Source: JBNKZU01 sp050301795 (GTDB lineage Bacteria > Pseudomonadota > Gammaproteobacteria > Thiohalomonadales > Thiohalomonadaceae). From it: a DNA stretch of 64,000 nucleotides. The notes under the pieces are model-generated. The model saw nothing but the letters and a program-made list of their open reading frames with translations, was not told where the DNA came from and ran no database searches. How positions within the stretch are numbered: the stretch's first letter is position 1; every line of letters begins with the position of its first letter. The translations under genes and the position numbers were made by a program. Where the stretch lies: positions 34,276-98,275 of the forward strand of contig JBNKZU010000004.1 in assembly GCA_050301795.1 (NCBI GenBank), read 5' to 3'. This document shows, piece after piece, positions 54,353 through 61,968 of the stretch.

Positions 54353-55516
54353 GTGCTTAAAGCTGTTGAAAACGCAAATATCCAGGAACTTCATGCCTCA
54401 GTTCAAAAAGAGTACTCCTCTGCGACTCGCTTTGTTGAGATTTCAGGACCTTTTCAAATGCGTCGTGGTGGATATTTGTCTGAGGCAAGGATTGCCTATG
54501 AAACATGGGGCAAGCTAAATCATGCTGGTGATAATGCAGTATTAATCTTCACCGGCCTATCCCCAAATGCCCATGTTGCATCATCTGAAGCTGATCCATC
54601 GAATGGTTGGTGGGAGTTTATGGTGGGATCAGGTAAACCGATCGATACCGATCGGTTTTTTGTGATTTGTGTAAACTCCTTAGGCAGTTGCTTCGGTTCT
54701 ACAGGGCCTTCATCAATTAATCCGGAAACAGGAGAGATGTATCGCCTTGATTTTCCTGAATTGACGGTTGAAGATATCGCTGCCGCAGGTCGTGCTGTGG
54801 TGCGCGCATTGAATATTCCCAGGCTTAAGGCCGTGGTTGGTGCATCACTCGGAGGCATGACCGCTTTAGCATATGCGGTTCACTATCCAACTGAAACAGA
54901 GCATTTAGTCTCAATATGCTCTGCAGCAAAGGCTACGCCCTATGCGATCTCTATTCGCTCCCTTCAGCGTGAGATTATTCGTAATGATCCCATGTGGCTT
55001 AATGGTAACTACCCCCTGGATCAAGAGCCAAAAGAGGGGATGAGACTGGCACGCAAGTTGGGCATGATCTCCTATCGCTCTCCAGAGGAGTGGGACGAGC
55101 GATTCGGGCGCGATGTGATTCCACATAATGGTGAAACCGGTTTTGAGCCGTTCAGATCTGAGTTTCAGATCGAGGGGTATCTCGAAAGCACGGCATCACG
55201 TTTTGTTGGAACCTTTGATGCAAACTCCTATCTTTACCTCTCAAGAGCGATGGATTGGTTTGATCTTGGTGATCATAGTGAAAGACTGATTAGCCTTGCC
55301 GAAGTCAGTGCCGGTAAAAAGGCGCTGGTGATCGGCGTTGAAACAGATCTGCTATTTCCTCTACACCAACAGAGATGCGTTGCAGATCTACTTACAGAAA
55401 GTGGACTTGATGTCAGTTTTGAGGCGCTACCTTCACTGCAAGGGCATGATGCGTTTTTAGTTGATCGCGCACACTTTAATCCAGTTGTTGAACGATTCTT
55501 TAAAACGATTGAATAA
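54353..55516 (+). CDS. MetX-family serine/homoserine O-acyltransferase
   Basis: A 387-residue alpha/beta hydrolase-fold acyltransferase. The nucleophile serine is in VVGASLGGMTALA; the late Asp and His are in IGVETDLLFP and LQGHDAFLVD. The wording GSCFGSTGPSSINPETGEMYRLDFPEL and RSLQREIIRNDP is nearer to the Xanthomonas protein shown to be a serine O-succinyltransferase than to classical homoserine acetyltransferases. It may therefore supply cysteine rather than methionine synthesis. GTG start at 54353 with no clear ribosome site. It is followed 12 bp later by the redoxin gene. Specificity not settled. Confidence 0.85.
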   Translation: MLKAVENANIQELHASVQKEYSSATRFVEISGPFQMRRGGYLSEARIAYETWGKLNHAGDNAVLIFTGLSPNAHVASSEADPSNGWWEFMVGSGKPIDTDRFFVICVNSLGSCFGSTGPSSINPETGEMYRLDFPELTVEDIAAAGRAVVRALNIPRLKAVVGASLGGMTALAYAVHYPTETEHLVSICSAAKATPYAISIRSLQREIIRNDPMWLNGNYPLDQEPKEGMRLARKLGMISYRSPEEWDERFGRDVIPHNGETGFEPFRSEFQIEGYLESTASRFVGTFDANSYLYLSRAMDWFDLGDHSERLISLAEVSAGKKALVIGVETDLLFPLHQQRCVADLLTESGLDVSFEALPSLQGHDAFLVDRAHFNPVVERFFKTIE

Positions 55517-55528
55517 GAGGGTTGAATA

Positions 55529-56107
55529 ATGGCAAGAACACCTTCAACGATGTTGGAACTGGGCGTAAAAGCACCATACTTTGAACTTCCAGAGCCGGGT
55601 GCAGATCGCGTTGTTTCGATTGAGCGCTTTTATGCACGCCCACTTGCAGTGATGTTTATCTGCAACCACTGCCCCTATGTGCTACACATCATTGAGAAAC
55701 TCTCAGAAGTGGCCGACGAGTTTGGCAAAAAAGGGGTTCAGTTTGTAGCGATTAATGCAAACGATGTCAGTCTCTATCCTGACGACAGTCCAGAAAAGAT
55801 GGTTGAACTATCTCAACAATACGCTTTCTCATTTCCCTATCTTTTCGATGAAACTCAGGCCATTGCCAAGGCGTATCGTGCAGCGTGTACCCCGGATCTA
55901 TTTCTGTTTGATAACGATCATCAACTTGTTTATCGCGGACAGTTTGATGATGCCAGGCCACGTAATGAAGAGCCGGTAACGGGTCGTGATTTTATTGATG
56001 CGCTTAAAGCCTTAATCTCCGGTCTTCCTGTTCCGCATGAGCAAAAACCAAGTTTAGGTTGCAATATTAAATGGAAAGAGGGTAATGAGCCGGAGTATTT
56101 CGGCTAA
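55529..56107 (+). CDS. Thioredoxin-fold redoxin protein
   Basis: A 192-residue cytoplasmic redoxin. MFICNHCPYVLHIIEKLSEVADEF gives the CxxC motif at the helix start of a peroxiredoxin/TlpA-like fold, and RAACTPDLFLFDNDHQLVYRGQFDDARP carries the cis-proline region. This CNHCPYV subgroup is common in bacteria and poorly characterised; it probably reduces disulfides or peroxides. No signal peptide. It follows the acyltransferase gene by 12 bp. Confidence 0.88.
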   Translation: MARTPSTMLELGVKAPYFELPEPGADRVVSIERFYARPLAVMFICNHCPYVLHIIEKLSEVADEFGKKGVQFVAINANDVSLYPDDSPEKMVELSQQYAFSFPYLFDETQAIAKAYRAACTPDLFLFDNDHQLVYRGQFDDARPRNEEPVTGRDFIDALKALISGLPVPHEQKPSLGCNIKWKEGNEPEYFG

Positions 56108-56118
56108 GGCATTTAGCT

Positions 56119-57087
56119 TTAAGTGGTGGTAGGGAACGTTGCGGACTCAATTTGTTTTATGATTGCTCCTAGATCGCGCTCGGTTCTAATTGCTTCATAT
56201 AGCGTGGTGTATGACGTTGTATGATCATGCATCATCTTCAGCCACTGTTTGATACGTGGTGCAATGGCTTTGTGTTTACTGTGTGGTGACTCCACCATTA
56301 TCTGAATAAATTTCAGTATTGCTGTTTGAATCATTTCCCAAGATGGGGCGGGGATCTGTGTACGCGATTGATGTGCCCGAATCATCTGTACAAGATAGGG
56401 TGATGCAACTGCCCCTCGTGCCAACATGAAGTGATCAAGGCCGCTGATCTGCTTTGATTTTTTGTATGATGCAATATCAAAAATATCACCATTAGCAATG
56501 ATCGGTAATGAGGTTAGCTCGCTAGATCTTTTTAGCCAATGCCACTGAGCTGGATTTTTGTATCCATCTTCTTTAGTGCGCGCATGGATAGTAATGAACG
56601 AAGCGCCAGCCGACTCTATGGCATCAATAATCTCTGCTAATCGATCGCCATTGTTGATGCCGACTCTAATCTTTGCTGAAAGTGGAACGCTCTTTGAAAG
56701 TGCCTTTCGACTTTGATAACAGATTCGATGAATCAATTCAGGCTGGTCGAGTAGTGCCGCGCCAACACCTTTTTGATTCACAACTTTTGAAGGGCAGCCA
56801 AAATTCAGATCAACACCATGAACTCCCAGCTCACCAGCATGTTGGGCGTTCTCGGCAATCAGTTCTGGATTATTACCTAAAAACTGAATATGAACAGGTG
56901 TACCGGATCGCGTTCGAAATTGATGGTCAATCTCAGGGATATAACGGCGAAGCACTTTAACCGAGTGAACCTGATCTGTAACACGAATAAACTCACTCAC
57001 ACACCAGTCGTAATCGCCAATATCTGTCAGGATTTCCCGCATATATGCGTCGATCAATCCTTGCATTGGTGCCAGTATCAATTTCAT
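56119..57087 (-). CDS. dusC: tRNA-dihydrouridine synthase, DusC type
   Basis: A 322-residue flavoenzyme reducing uridine in tRNA. LILAPMQGLIDAYMREILTDIGDYDWCVSEFIRV is the DusC-specific start, GVDLNFGCPSKVVNQKGVGAALL contains the catalytic cysteine, and FITIHARTKEDGYKNPAQW and PIIANGDIFD bind FMN. E. coli DusC acts at U16. Single gene, converging on the redoxin gene with 11 bp between stops. Confidence 0.93.
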   Translation of the reverse strand: MKLILAPMQGLIDAYMREILTDIGDYDWCVSEFIRVTDQVHSVKVLRRYIPEIDHQFRTRSGTPVHIQFLGNNPELIAENAQHAGELGVHGVDLNFGCPSKVVNQKGVGAALLDQPELIHRICYQSRKALSKSVPLSAKIRVGINNGDRLAEIIDAIESAGASFITIHARTKEDGYKNPAQWHWLKRSSELTSLPIIANGDIFDIASYKKSKQISGLDHFMLARGAVASPYLVQMIRAHQSRTQIPAPSWEMIQTAILKFIQIMVESPHSKHKAIAPRIKQWLKMMHDHTTSYTTLYEAIRTERDLGAIIKQIESATFPTTT

Positions 57088-57391
57088 TTTGAGTTGTATC
57101 AGGTTGAAAGGGTACGCATTATGACAGTAGATGATCTAAAAGCGAAACCCGCTTTTAACGACATCAAATCATTACTGAAACCCTCTATCACGATAAACGT
57201 CAAGTTGCTCACTTAACCTCAACAGGTGACAATCATAAAGAGATCATTCTCAATAGTTATCTTAAACGCTGAGCTGATTCAAGGATTTCTTAGCTTTAAA
57301 GATCGTAGTGAGATAATTAATTTGTAATCGCAGAAACATGATCTATTCTTTAGTCTCAATATTCTAAAAACAACAGTTAAAGGACAAACAA
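57088..57391. other. Gap before the R-body locus with a possible broken small gene
   Basis: About 300 bp. The left part includes the dusC promoter; 57121-57272 is a possible frameshifted gene, listed separately. The right part (57273-57391) is AT-rich and should hold the reb promoter; AAAGGA lies 7 bases before the first reb ATG. Confidence 0.5.
57121..57272 (+). pseudogene. Possible frameshifted small gene
   Basis: From ATG 57121 the frame reads MTVDDLKAKPAFNDIKSLL and soon stops at 57216. One other frame entering near 57174 continues as TETLYHDKRQVAHLTSTG and on to a stop at 57270-57272. Joined, they give a plausible 50-residue protein, as expected from a single-base insertion or deletion. 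I do not recognise it, and chance cannot be excluded. Confidence 0.3.
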
Positions 57392-57622
57392 ATGGCACTT
57401 CCAACTCCAGTAAATGGTCAAATCACTGATTCAGTAACCCAATCCAATGTCGAGGTACTTGCAAATGCACCAGCTCAGGCGATGGGTACTCTTTATCAGT
57501 CTATGTCACAAGCGGCATCACTTGCTGCAACGAATGCTGTAACCGCTCAACAAAACCTGAATATTATTGGTGAAGCGGCCACATCTTCATGTGTTTCTTC
57601 ACTATTGGGCAACAATAAATAA
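57392..57622 (+). CDS. RebB-family R-body protein
   Basis: A 76-residue protein matching the RebB (killing trait) family: start ALPTPVNGQITDSVTQSNVEVL, then APAQAMGTLYQSMSQAASLAATNAVTAQQ. Small proteins of this type polymerise into R-bodies, coiled ribbons that unroll and can burst cells; they were described in the Caedibacter symbionts of Paramecium and reb genes occur in many free-living proteobacteria. AAAGGA precedes the ATG. It starts a small cluster with a second RebB-like gene 21 bp on. Whether ribbons form cannot be told from sequence. Confidence 0.85.
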   Translation: MALPTPVNGQITDSVTQSNVEVLANAPAQAMGTLYQSMSQAASLAATNAVTAQQNLNIIGEAATSSCVSSLLGNNK

Positions 57623-57643
57623 TCGTCATCAGGGAGTAGGTGC

Positions 57644-58066
57644 ATGGTTGATGAAACCAGTATTAATGATCAAATCTCTGATAGTGTTGAGCAGATCAAA
57701 AAATTGTTATCTGACGATAATGGCGATAATGTTCGAGCCTTTTCATACCAGATGATGGCGCACTCAATAGGCTTGGCCATGTACAATGCGGTTCATCAAC
57801 AACAACAGCGATATATCATTCAAAACGCGATAACCACTGCTGCAACTAAGGCCATTCTTGAAGCAAGTCCTGAACAGGCACTTAAGATGGCTGAAGAGGG
57901 ATTGGGAGAGCAACACTTTACTCAAACAATGCATGAGTTAAAAGCAATGATGGATGATCTCAATTCGACCTATAAGGAACTTAACTCTCAGTTAACTGAT
58001 GATCTAAAACATCAGGTTAAACCTGAAAAAACAGCCGTAAAAAAAGGAAGCTCAACCTCGAAATAG
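57644..58066 (+). CDS. Second RebB-like protein with charged C-terminal extension
   Basis: A 140-residue protein. Residues 7-75 (INDQISDSVEQIKKLL, MMAHSIGLAMYNAVHQQQQRYI) follow the same pattern as the RebB fold: a short polar start, amphipathic helices, NAV followed by a glutamine cluster. The C-terminal 50 residues are helical and highly charged, ending in a lysine-rich tail. GGGAG lies just before the ATG. It may be an assembly or modulating partner to the smaller RebB protein. Homology is clear by pattern but weak in identity. Confidence 0.72.
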   Translation: MVDETSINDQISDSVEQIKKLLSDDNGDNVRAFSYQMMAHSIGLAMYNAVHQQQQRYIIQNAITTAATKAILEASPEQALKMAEEGLGEQHFTQTMHELKAMMDDLNSTYKELNSQLTDDLKHQVKPEKTAVKKGSSTSK

Positions 58067-58088
58067 TTGGAGTTAATCGTAAAATATT

Positions 58089-58256
58089 ATGGCAAACCTT
58101 AAAACCAAACCATCGACTAAAAATAAAGCACCTGAAAGTAGTGATGAAGGTGATCGTTCCCAATCAGAGGATATTGAATATAGCACTGAATATCTTGAAG
58201 CTGAAAAAGCAATGATTGATGCTGAAAAGGAGATGGCAGAGCTAGAGGTCTCTTGA
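58089..58256 (+). CDS. Small acidic protein at the end of the R-body cluster
   Basis: A 55-residue frame: lysine-rich start (MANLKTKPSTKNK), then an acidic, helical part (SEDIEYSTEYLEAEKAMIDAEKEMAELEVS). It begins 22 bp after the second reb gene on the same strand, so co-transcription is likely. The ribosome site is weak: GGAG is 16 bases upstream. I recognise no family; its position resembles small accessory genes in reb clusters, which is only suggestive. Confidence 0.5.
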   Translation: MANLKTKPSTKNKAPESSDEGDRSQSEDIEYSTEYLEAEKAMIDAEKEMAELEVS

Positions 58257-58270
58257 GGACGGTCGGTAAT

Positions 58271-58777
58271 TCAACTCTTCATTAAGCCGCAGCAACGCTT
58301 GAATTTTTGACCACTGCCGCAGGGGCATTGTTGGTTTCTGCTGATTTTAGATTCATTCGCTTCGTTGATAATCTCACCGTCAATATAGACCCATAGACCA
58401 GACTCTCGACCAAAACGGCTCTTTTCATGAAGTGCACCACATCTATCACCATCAAGATAGGTTGCCTTAAACTCGACATAACCTTCCAGGTCATCAACTG
58501 CACCTTGTGAGGTATCTATAATCTCAAGCTTTATCCATTTGATATGCGGATTAAGGATGTTGATCTCATTAGGGCGTGTCGAACTATGCCAGGTTTGAGT
58601 CAGGTAATGGCTGTTTTTTAATGCGTATGCGCTGTATCGAGATCGCATTAGCATTAGCGCTGTTGTCGCAGGGTTGTGATTCATCACGCTTTGGCAGCAC
58701 AGTTCAAATGAATTGCCTGAACCACATGGGCAGTGCATAAAATAGTCGTTCAATTCGTTGGCTTTATTCATATTCAA
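58271..58777 (-). CDS. ychJ: YchJ family protein with two SEC-C motifs
   Basis: A 168-residue protein with zinc-binding SEC-C motifs at both ends: CPCGSGNSFELCC and CPCGSGQKFKRCCG. The middle (AYALKNSHYLTQTWHSSTRP, YVEFKATYLDGDRCGALHEKSRFGRESGLWVYIDGE) is the YchJ core of NTF2-like fold. Function is unknown. It converges on the reb cluster with 14 bp between stops. Confidence 0.92.
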   Translation of the reverse strand: MNMNKANELNDYFMHCPCGSGNSFELCCQSVMNHNPATTALMLMRSRYSAYALKNSHYLTQTWHSSTRPNEINILNPHIKWIKLEIIDTSQGAVDDLEGYVEFKATYLDGDRCGALHEKSRFGRESGLWVYIDGEIINEANESKISRNQQCPCGSGQKFKRCCGLMKS

Positions 58778-58855
58778 ATGTTAAACGAAAAAGTTTTTTG
58801 ATGAAATTCAAATTATCGATTGCAACAATGCCTGATTGATGGCAACTTAAGCCTT

Positions 58856-58960
58856 ATGAAACAGCAAACATTTAAACACACAATTCCACTGATGGTGCCG
58901 GTGCGCGTATGGCGTCCACTGCAGTTCGGTGCGTGTTTAATGAAGGAGTTTGAAGCGTAG
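58856..58960 (+). CDS. Putative leader peptide before the DMT exporter
   Basis: A 34-codon frame (MKQQTFKHTIPLMVPVRVW, ending FGACLMKEFEA) stops 29 bases before a strong terminator hairpin that itself lies just before the exporter gene. This layout is that of a ribosome-mediated attenuator. The ribosome site is weak, and there is no run of one amino acid, so if real it would be an arrest-type peptide rather than a classical one. Alternatively it is chance or a small protein in its own right. Confidence 0.45.
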   Translation: MKQQTFKHTIPLMVPVRVWRPLQFGACLMKEFEA

Positions 58961-58989
58961 TTTTGTTTCTTTAAAAAGATTTTTTCATC

Positions 58990-59024
58990 AAGCCGCAAAC
59001 AAGCAATTGTCTGCGGCTTTTTTA
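58990..59024 (+). terminator. Intrinsic terminator (possible attenuator) just before the exporter gene
   Basis: AAGCCGCA (58990-58997) pairs with TGCGGCTT (59012-59019), extended inside by ACAA/TTGT across one mismatch and closed by a GCAA tetraloop; T residues follow. No convincing upstream gene needs it: the nearest, ychJ, is on the other strand. It ends about 20 bases before the exporter ATG, so transcripts starting upstream must read through it. Confidence 0.85.
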
Positions 59025-59042
59025 CTTTTGGAGGGTCTAAAA

Positions 59043-59933
59043 ATGTCTGTTCCAGCGGCATACATCGCTGTAGTACTTATATGGTCGACTACACCACTGG
59101 CAATCCAGTGGAGTGGGCAAGGTGGTCATTTCCTGTTTGCGGTTGCGAGCCGTATGGTTATCGGGCTGATCCTGACCATTGGTGTGATGAAGCTGTGGCG
59201 AGTTACTTTACCGCACGATAGAGATGCAGTGGTAAGTTACTTTATTGCTGGAATGGCGCTGTTCCTTGCGATGGTATTGGTCTACTGGGGAGCAAGCTAT
59301 ATCCCGTCTGGACTCATTTCGGTGCTCTTTGGTTTAACACCATTTGTAACCGGAATCATGGGGACGCTATTTCTGAATGAGCGCAATCTATCCCCTCTAA
59401 AATTGACAGGAATCATTGCTGGTCTTGTAGGACTGACAATGATCTATTATGCGCGAGAGGGTGGTGGTGAGTATGCCATTCCCGGATTGATCGCAGTGCT
59501 ATGTTCGGTATTGGTTTATTCCACGAGCATGATCATGATTAAGCGGTTCGGAACTCATCTAAACCCGATAGCATTAAATACGGGCTCTTTGATTGTTGCT
59601 GTGCCACTGTTTTTGAGTATGTGGTTAATCTTCGGTCATGGTATTCCTGAATCAACAACCCAACTGCAGTGGGTCGCAATACTCTATTTGGGTGTGTTTG
59701 GTACGGCTATCGGCTTTATTCTCTACTATTATCTATTGAGTCGCGTAACTACTGGGTTAGTATCCATCATTACATTGATTACACCGATGGTTGCACTTTG
59801 GATTGGTAACCACTTTAATCATGAGCGCGTTGCAAATAGTGCGCTTGTTGGTAGTGTCATCATTTTGACCGGGTTGGTGTTTTACCTGTTAGATGATGGA
59901 TTGAGCAGAAAAAAGGTTGTCAATAACGTCTGA
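59043..59933 (+). CDS. EamA/DMT family exporter
   Basis: A 296-residue inner-membrane transporter with ten predicted helices in two EamA repeats: PAAYIAVVLIWSTTPLAIQWSG starts the first, GLIAVLCSVLVYSTSMIMIKRFG the second. Such proteins export amino acids or other metabolites; the substrate is unknown. ATG 59043 is preceded by GGAGGG 8 bases upstream; the frame extension back to 58950 crosses the terminator and is discarded. Expression is probably controlled by the leader and terminator upstream. Confidence 0.9.
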   Translation: MSVPAAYIAVVLIWSTTPLAIQWSGQGGHFLFAVASRMVIGLILTIGVMKLWRVTLPHDRDAVVSYFIAGMALFLAMVLVYWGASYIPSGLISVLFGLTPFVTGIMGTLFLNERNLSPLKLTGIIAGLVGLTMIYYAREGGGEYAIPGLIAVLCSVLVYSTSMIMIKRFGTHLNPIALNTGSLIVAVPLFLSMWLIFGHGIPESTTQLQWVAILYLGVFGTAIGFILYYYLLSRVTTGLVSIITLITPMVALWIGNHFNHERVANSALVGSVIILTGLVFYLLDDGLSRKKVVNNV

Positions 59934-59952
59934 TTGGATCTATAAAGATAAT

Positions 59953-59982
59953 ATGTCTGGTACAAAAAAATGTGCCAGACAT
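59953..59982 (+). terminator. Hairpin after the exporter gene
   Basis: ATGTCTGG-T-ACA pairs with TGT-G-CCAGACAT around a run of A residues, followed by TTATT. Probable terminator with a weak T-tail. Confidence 0.6.
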
Positions 59983-60038
59983 TTATTAGCAGGAAATGTT
60001 AAGCTAAATTATTAGCATCAGAAAAAGAGGAGTTGTCG

Positions 60039-60398
60039 ATGAAAGGGGTTGCTTCACTATCTATTTTTTTGCTTCTGTTTGTATCCATCTTAAATGCAGA
60101 TGAACTTACTTATCCTGCAAATCTTGCCAAAGTGGTGAAACTCTATCCTGACGCAACCGTTACTGGTATCGAAGCCACAACAACCAGTTCAAACGCAACC
60201 TTGCAGGTCAATGATCCTGTTTCAAAAACTGTAAGTTTCTATAAATCCAATTTCGAAAAAGGTGGTTGGAAGGAGACTTCCTATATGGGATTGCCCGAGG
60301 GCGCAATGGTGACCTTCTCTCGCGGTAAGGAATTAGCAACGATCTATGCGATTAGTGCTAATGATTCAACAACTCTCATTCTTACCCTTGAGTGGTAA
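60039..60398 (+). CDS. Small exported protein of unknown function
   Basis: A 119-residue protein with a signal peptide (GVASLSIFLLLFVSILNADE). The mature part of about 100 residues (LAKVVKLYPDATVTGIEATTTSSNATLQVNDPVSKTVSFYKSNFEKGGWKE) looks like a compact alpha-beta domain, of the kind seen in periplasmic proteins with a KVVxFYKxxxxxxGW pattern. ATG 60039 has GGAG seven bases before; a TTG at 60033 is less likely. Single gene, no informative neighbours. Confidence 0.75.
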   Translation: MKGVASLSIFLLLFVSILNADELTYPANLAKVVKLYPDATVTGIEATTTSSNATLQVNDPVSKTVSFYKSNFEKGGWKETSYMGLPEGAMVTFSRGKELATIYAISANDSTTLILTLEW

Positions 60399-60430
60399 GC
60401 GGCTGATTAATCACACGATTTCAGTTTATT

Positions 60431-60456
60431 AGGGAGCCTGAACAACAGACTCCCTT
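60431..60456. terminator. Hairpin between convergent genes
   Basis: AGGGAG-C-CTG, loop, CAG-A-CTCCCT: a stem with one mismatch between the convergent exported-protein and ppiC genes. No strong T-run on either side; it may serve both. Confidence 0.5.
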
Positions 60457-60464
60457 GATACTAT

Positions 60465-61382
60465 CTAATACTTAACAATCTTTGCTTTATTGCGTAAACC
60501 ATCAAGATAGTCCTGAATCTGTTTTCCTCTTAATGCTTTAATGATTTGAGGTTTCAGCTCTTCAAAGCTGGGTGGTTCAGAGGTTCGTACATCCTCTTTT
60601 AGAATCACATGCCAACCAAATTGAGTTTTTACGGGTGTTGAGGAGTGAGAACCCTTTTCCATTGTTGATAACGCTTCCGAGAATTCTGGAACCATCTGTT
60701 GAGGATCAAACCAGCCGAGATCACCACCGTTTTTGCCAGTAGGGCCGGTAGAGTGTTTTTTGGCAAGGGTGGCAAAATCAGCCCCATTATCCAACTGTTT
60801 GATGAGATCTTTCGCTTTATCTTCAGTTTCAACAAGAATATGTCGCGCTTTAAATTCCGTGGTTTGCAGCATCGATTTTTGCTGTTCGTAAGTGCTTTTT
60901 AACATTGCATCAGGAACTGGATTCTTCTCAAGGTAGTCTGAAACTACCATGTTGATAAGTAGCTTAACTTTTAACTCCTCCATTTTTGCAATAAAGGTTG
61001 GATCATTCTCAAAGTTGTTTGCTATCGCGTCATTCACAACCAGCTTTTGGCTTATGATCTCATCTAATAGTTGCGCATCATCCGGTTTTGCTCGCTTATC
61101 GCTAATGTTGTTTTTAATAAAGGTTGCCAAGTCTGATTCAGTAATTTTGCTGCCGTCAACCTCAGCAATTACCTTTTCATCCGTGGTTGTCTTCTCTTCT
61201 GTAACCGGCTTCTCGTCTGTAGCGGATTTCGTTTGAGTCACACTCTGATGTTCTGTGACAGGTTGGCTTTGAGAAGCTGTTGTGCTTTTCGGGCTATCTT
61301 CTTGATTAGAGGGTAGGTTGTACAGGATGGCCGCAGCAACGATAGCCACAACTGCAACGATAATGATTTTCATTGATTTCAT
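60465..61382 (-). CDS. Membrane-anchored PpiC-type peptidyl-prolyl isomerase
   Basis: A 305-residue parvulin. The N-terminus (MKIIIVAVVAIVAAAILYNL) is an uncleaved anchor or signal. A Ser/Thr/Glu/Lys-rich linker with imperfect repeats (TEEKTTTDEK, TQTKSATDEK) follows, then a SurA_N-like helical chaperone part (VIAEVDGSKITESDLATFIK), and a rotamase domain (FKARHILVETEDKAKDLI, GPTGKNGGDLGWFDPQQMVPEFSEAL, TQFGWHVILKED). It should help fold periplasmic and outer-membrane proteins. bolA lies 14 bp upstream and the two are probably co-transcribed. Confidence 0.93.
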   Translation of the reverse strand: MKSMKIIIVAVVAIVAAAILYNLPSNQEDSPKSTTASQSQPVTEHQSVTQTKSATDEKPVTEEKTTTDEKVIAEVDGSKITESDLATFIKNNISDKRAKPDDAQLLDEIISQKLVVNDAIANNFENDPTFIAKMEELKVKLLINMVVSDYLEKNPVPDAMLKSTYEQQKSMLQTTEFKARHILVETEDKAKDLIKQLDNGADFATLAKKHSTGPTGKNGGDLGWFDPQQMVPEFSEALSTMEKGSHSSTPVKTQFGWHVILKEDVRTSEPPSFEELKPQIIKALRGKQIQDYLDGLRNKAKIVKY

Positions 61383-61396
61383 GTAGGTATAATTCC

Positions 61397-61666
61397 TTAT
61401 TTTGGGGTGTCTGCTTGAATGCTCAGGGCATGGATCTCTGAGTTCATGATGTCTTCTAAAGCGGAAAAGACCATGCGATGACGTTGAATGGCTGTTTTTC
61501 CTTCAAAGGCTGTCGCGTGGATGATTACGGTAAAGTGGCCGGCACCACCTGCGCTGGCATGGCCAGCATGTTTGTGACTATCGTCAATGATTTGTAGATG
61601 GGAAGGCGAGAAAGCTCGGTTTAATCGCTCTTCGATCATGGTGATGCGTGATTGCTCTCTATTCAC
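61397..61666 (-). CDS. BolA family protein
   Basis: An 89-residue BolA-like protein: MIEERLNRAFSPSHLQIIDDSHKHAGHASAGGAGHFTVIIHATAFEGKTAIQRHRMV is the family core, with conserved histidine ligands for a shared iron-sulfur cluster with monothiol glutaredoxins. The start overlaps yciI by 4 bp. Gene order yciB-yciI-bolA-ppiC is common in gammaproteobacteria. Confidence 0.93.
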   Translation of the reverse strand: MNREQSRITMIEERLNRAFSPSHLQIIDDSHKHAGHASAGGAGHFTVIIHATAFEGKTAIQRHRMVFSALEDIMNSEIHALSIQADTPK

Positions 61667-61962
61667 GGCAATGCCTTAATCCAGGGTTTTACCGTTACAC
61701 GGGCATAAACACCCGCCTTAATATAGGGGTCTTGACTGGCCCAGTGTTGTGCAGACTCAAGTGATTCAAACTCTGCAACAACAAGGCTCCCACTATACCC
61801 ACTCTCACCAGGGTTTGTTGAATCAATCGCTGGATGTGGCCCTGCAATGATCAGACGTCCTTGTTGTTGCAATTGTTTTAGGCGCTCTAAATGTGCAGGA
61901 CGCGATGCAACTCTGTTTTCAAGACTGTTTTCAACATCTTCACTAATAATGGCATAAAGCAT
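61663..61962 (-). CDS. yciI: YciI family protein
   Basis: A 99-residue protein of the YciI/dimeric ferredoxin-like fold. LYAIISEDVENSLENRVASRPAHLERLKQLQQQGRLIIAGPHPAID carries the conserved histidine and GPHP segment, with AEFESLESAQHWASQDPYIKAGVY after it. Function is not known; family members may be small enzymes. 6 bp after yciB. Confidence 0.92.
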   Translation of the reverse strand: MLYAIISEDVENSLENRVASRPAHLERLKQLQQQGRLIIAGPHPAIDSTNPGESGYSGSLVVAEFESLESAQHWASQDPYIKAGVYARVTVKPWIKALP

Positions 61963-61968
61963 AATCGA

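Noticed and set aside
58950..59042. N-terminal extension of the DMT exporter from TTG 58950
   Set aside because: It runs through the intrinsic terminator and would precede the normal first helix; ATG 59043 has a good ribosome site.
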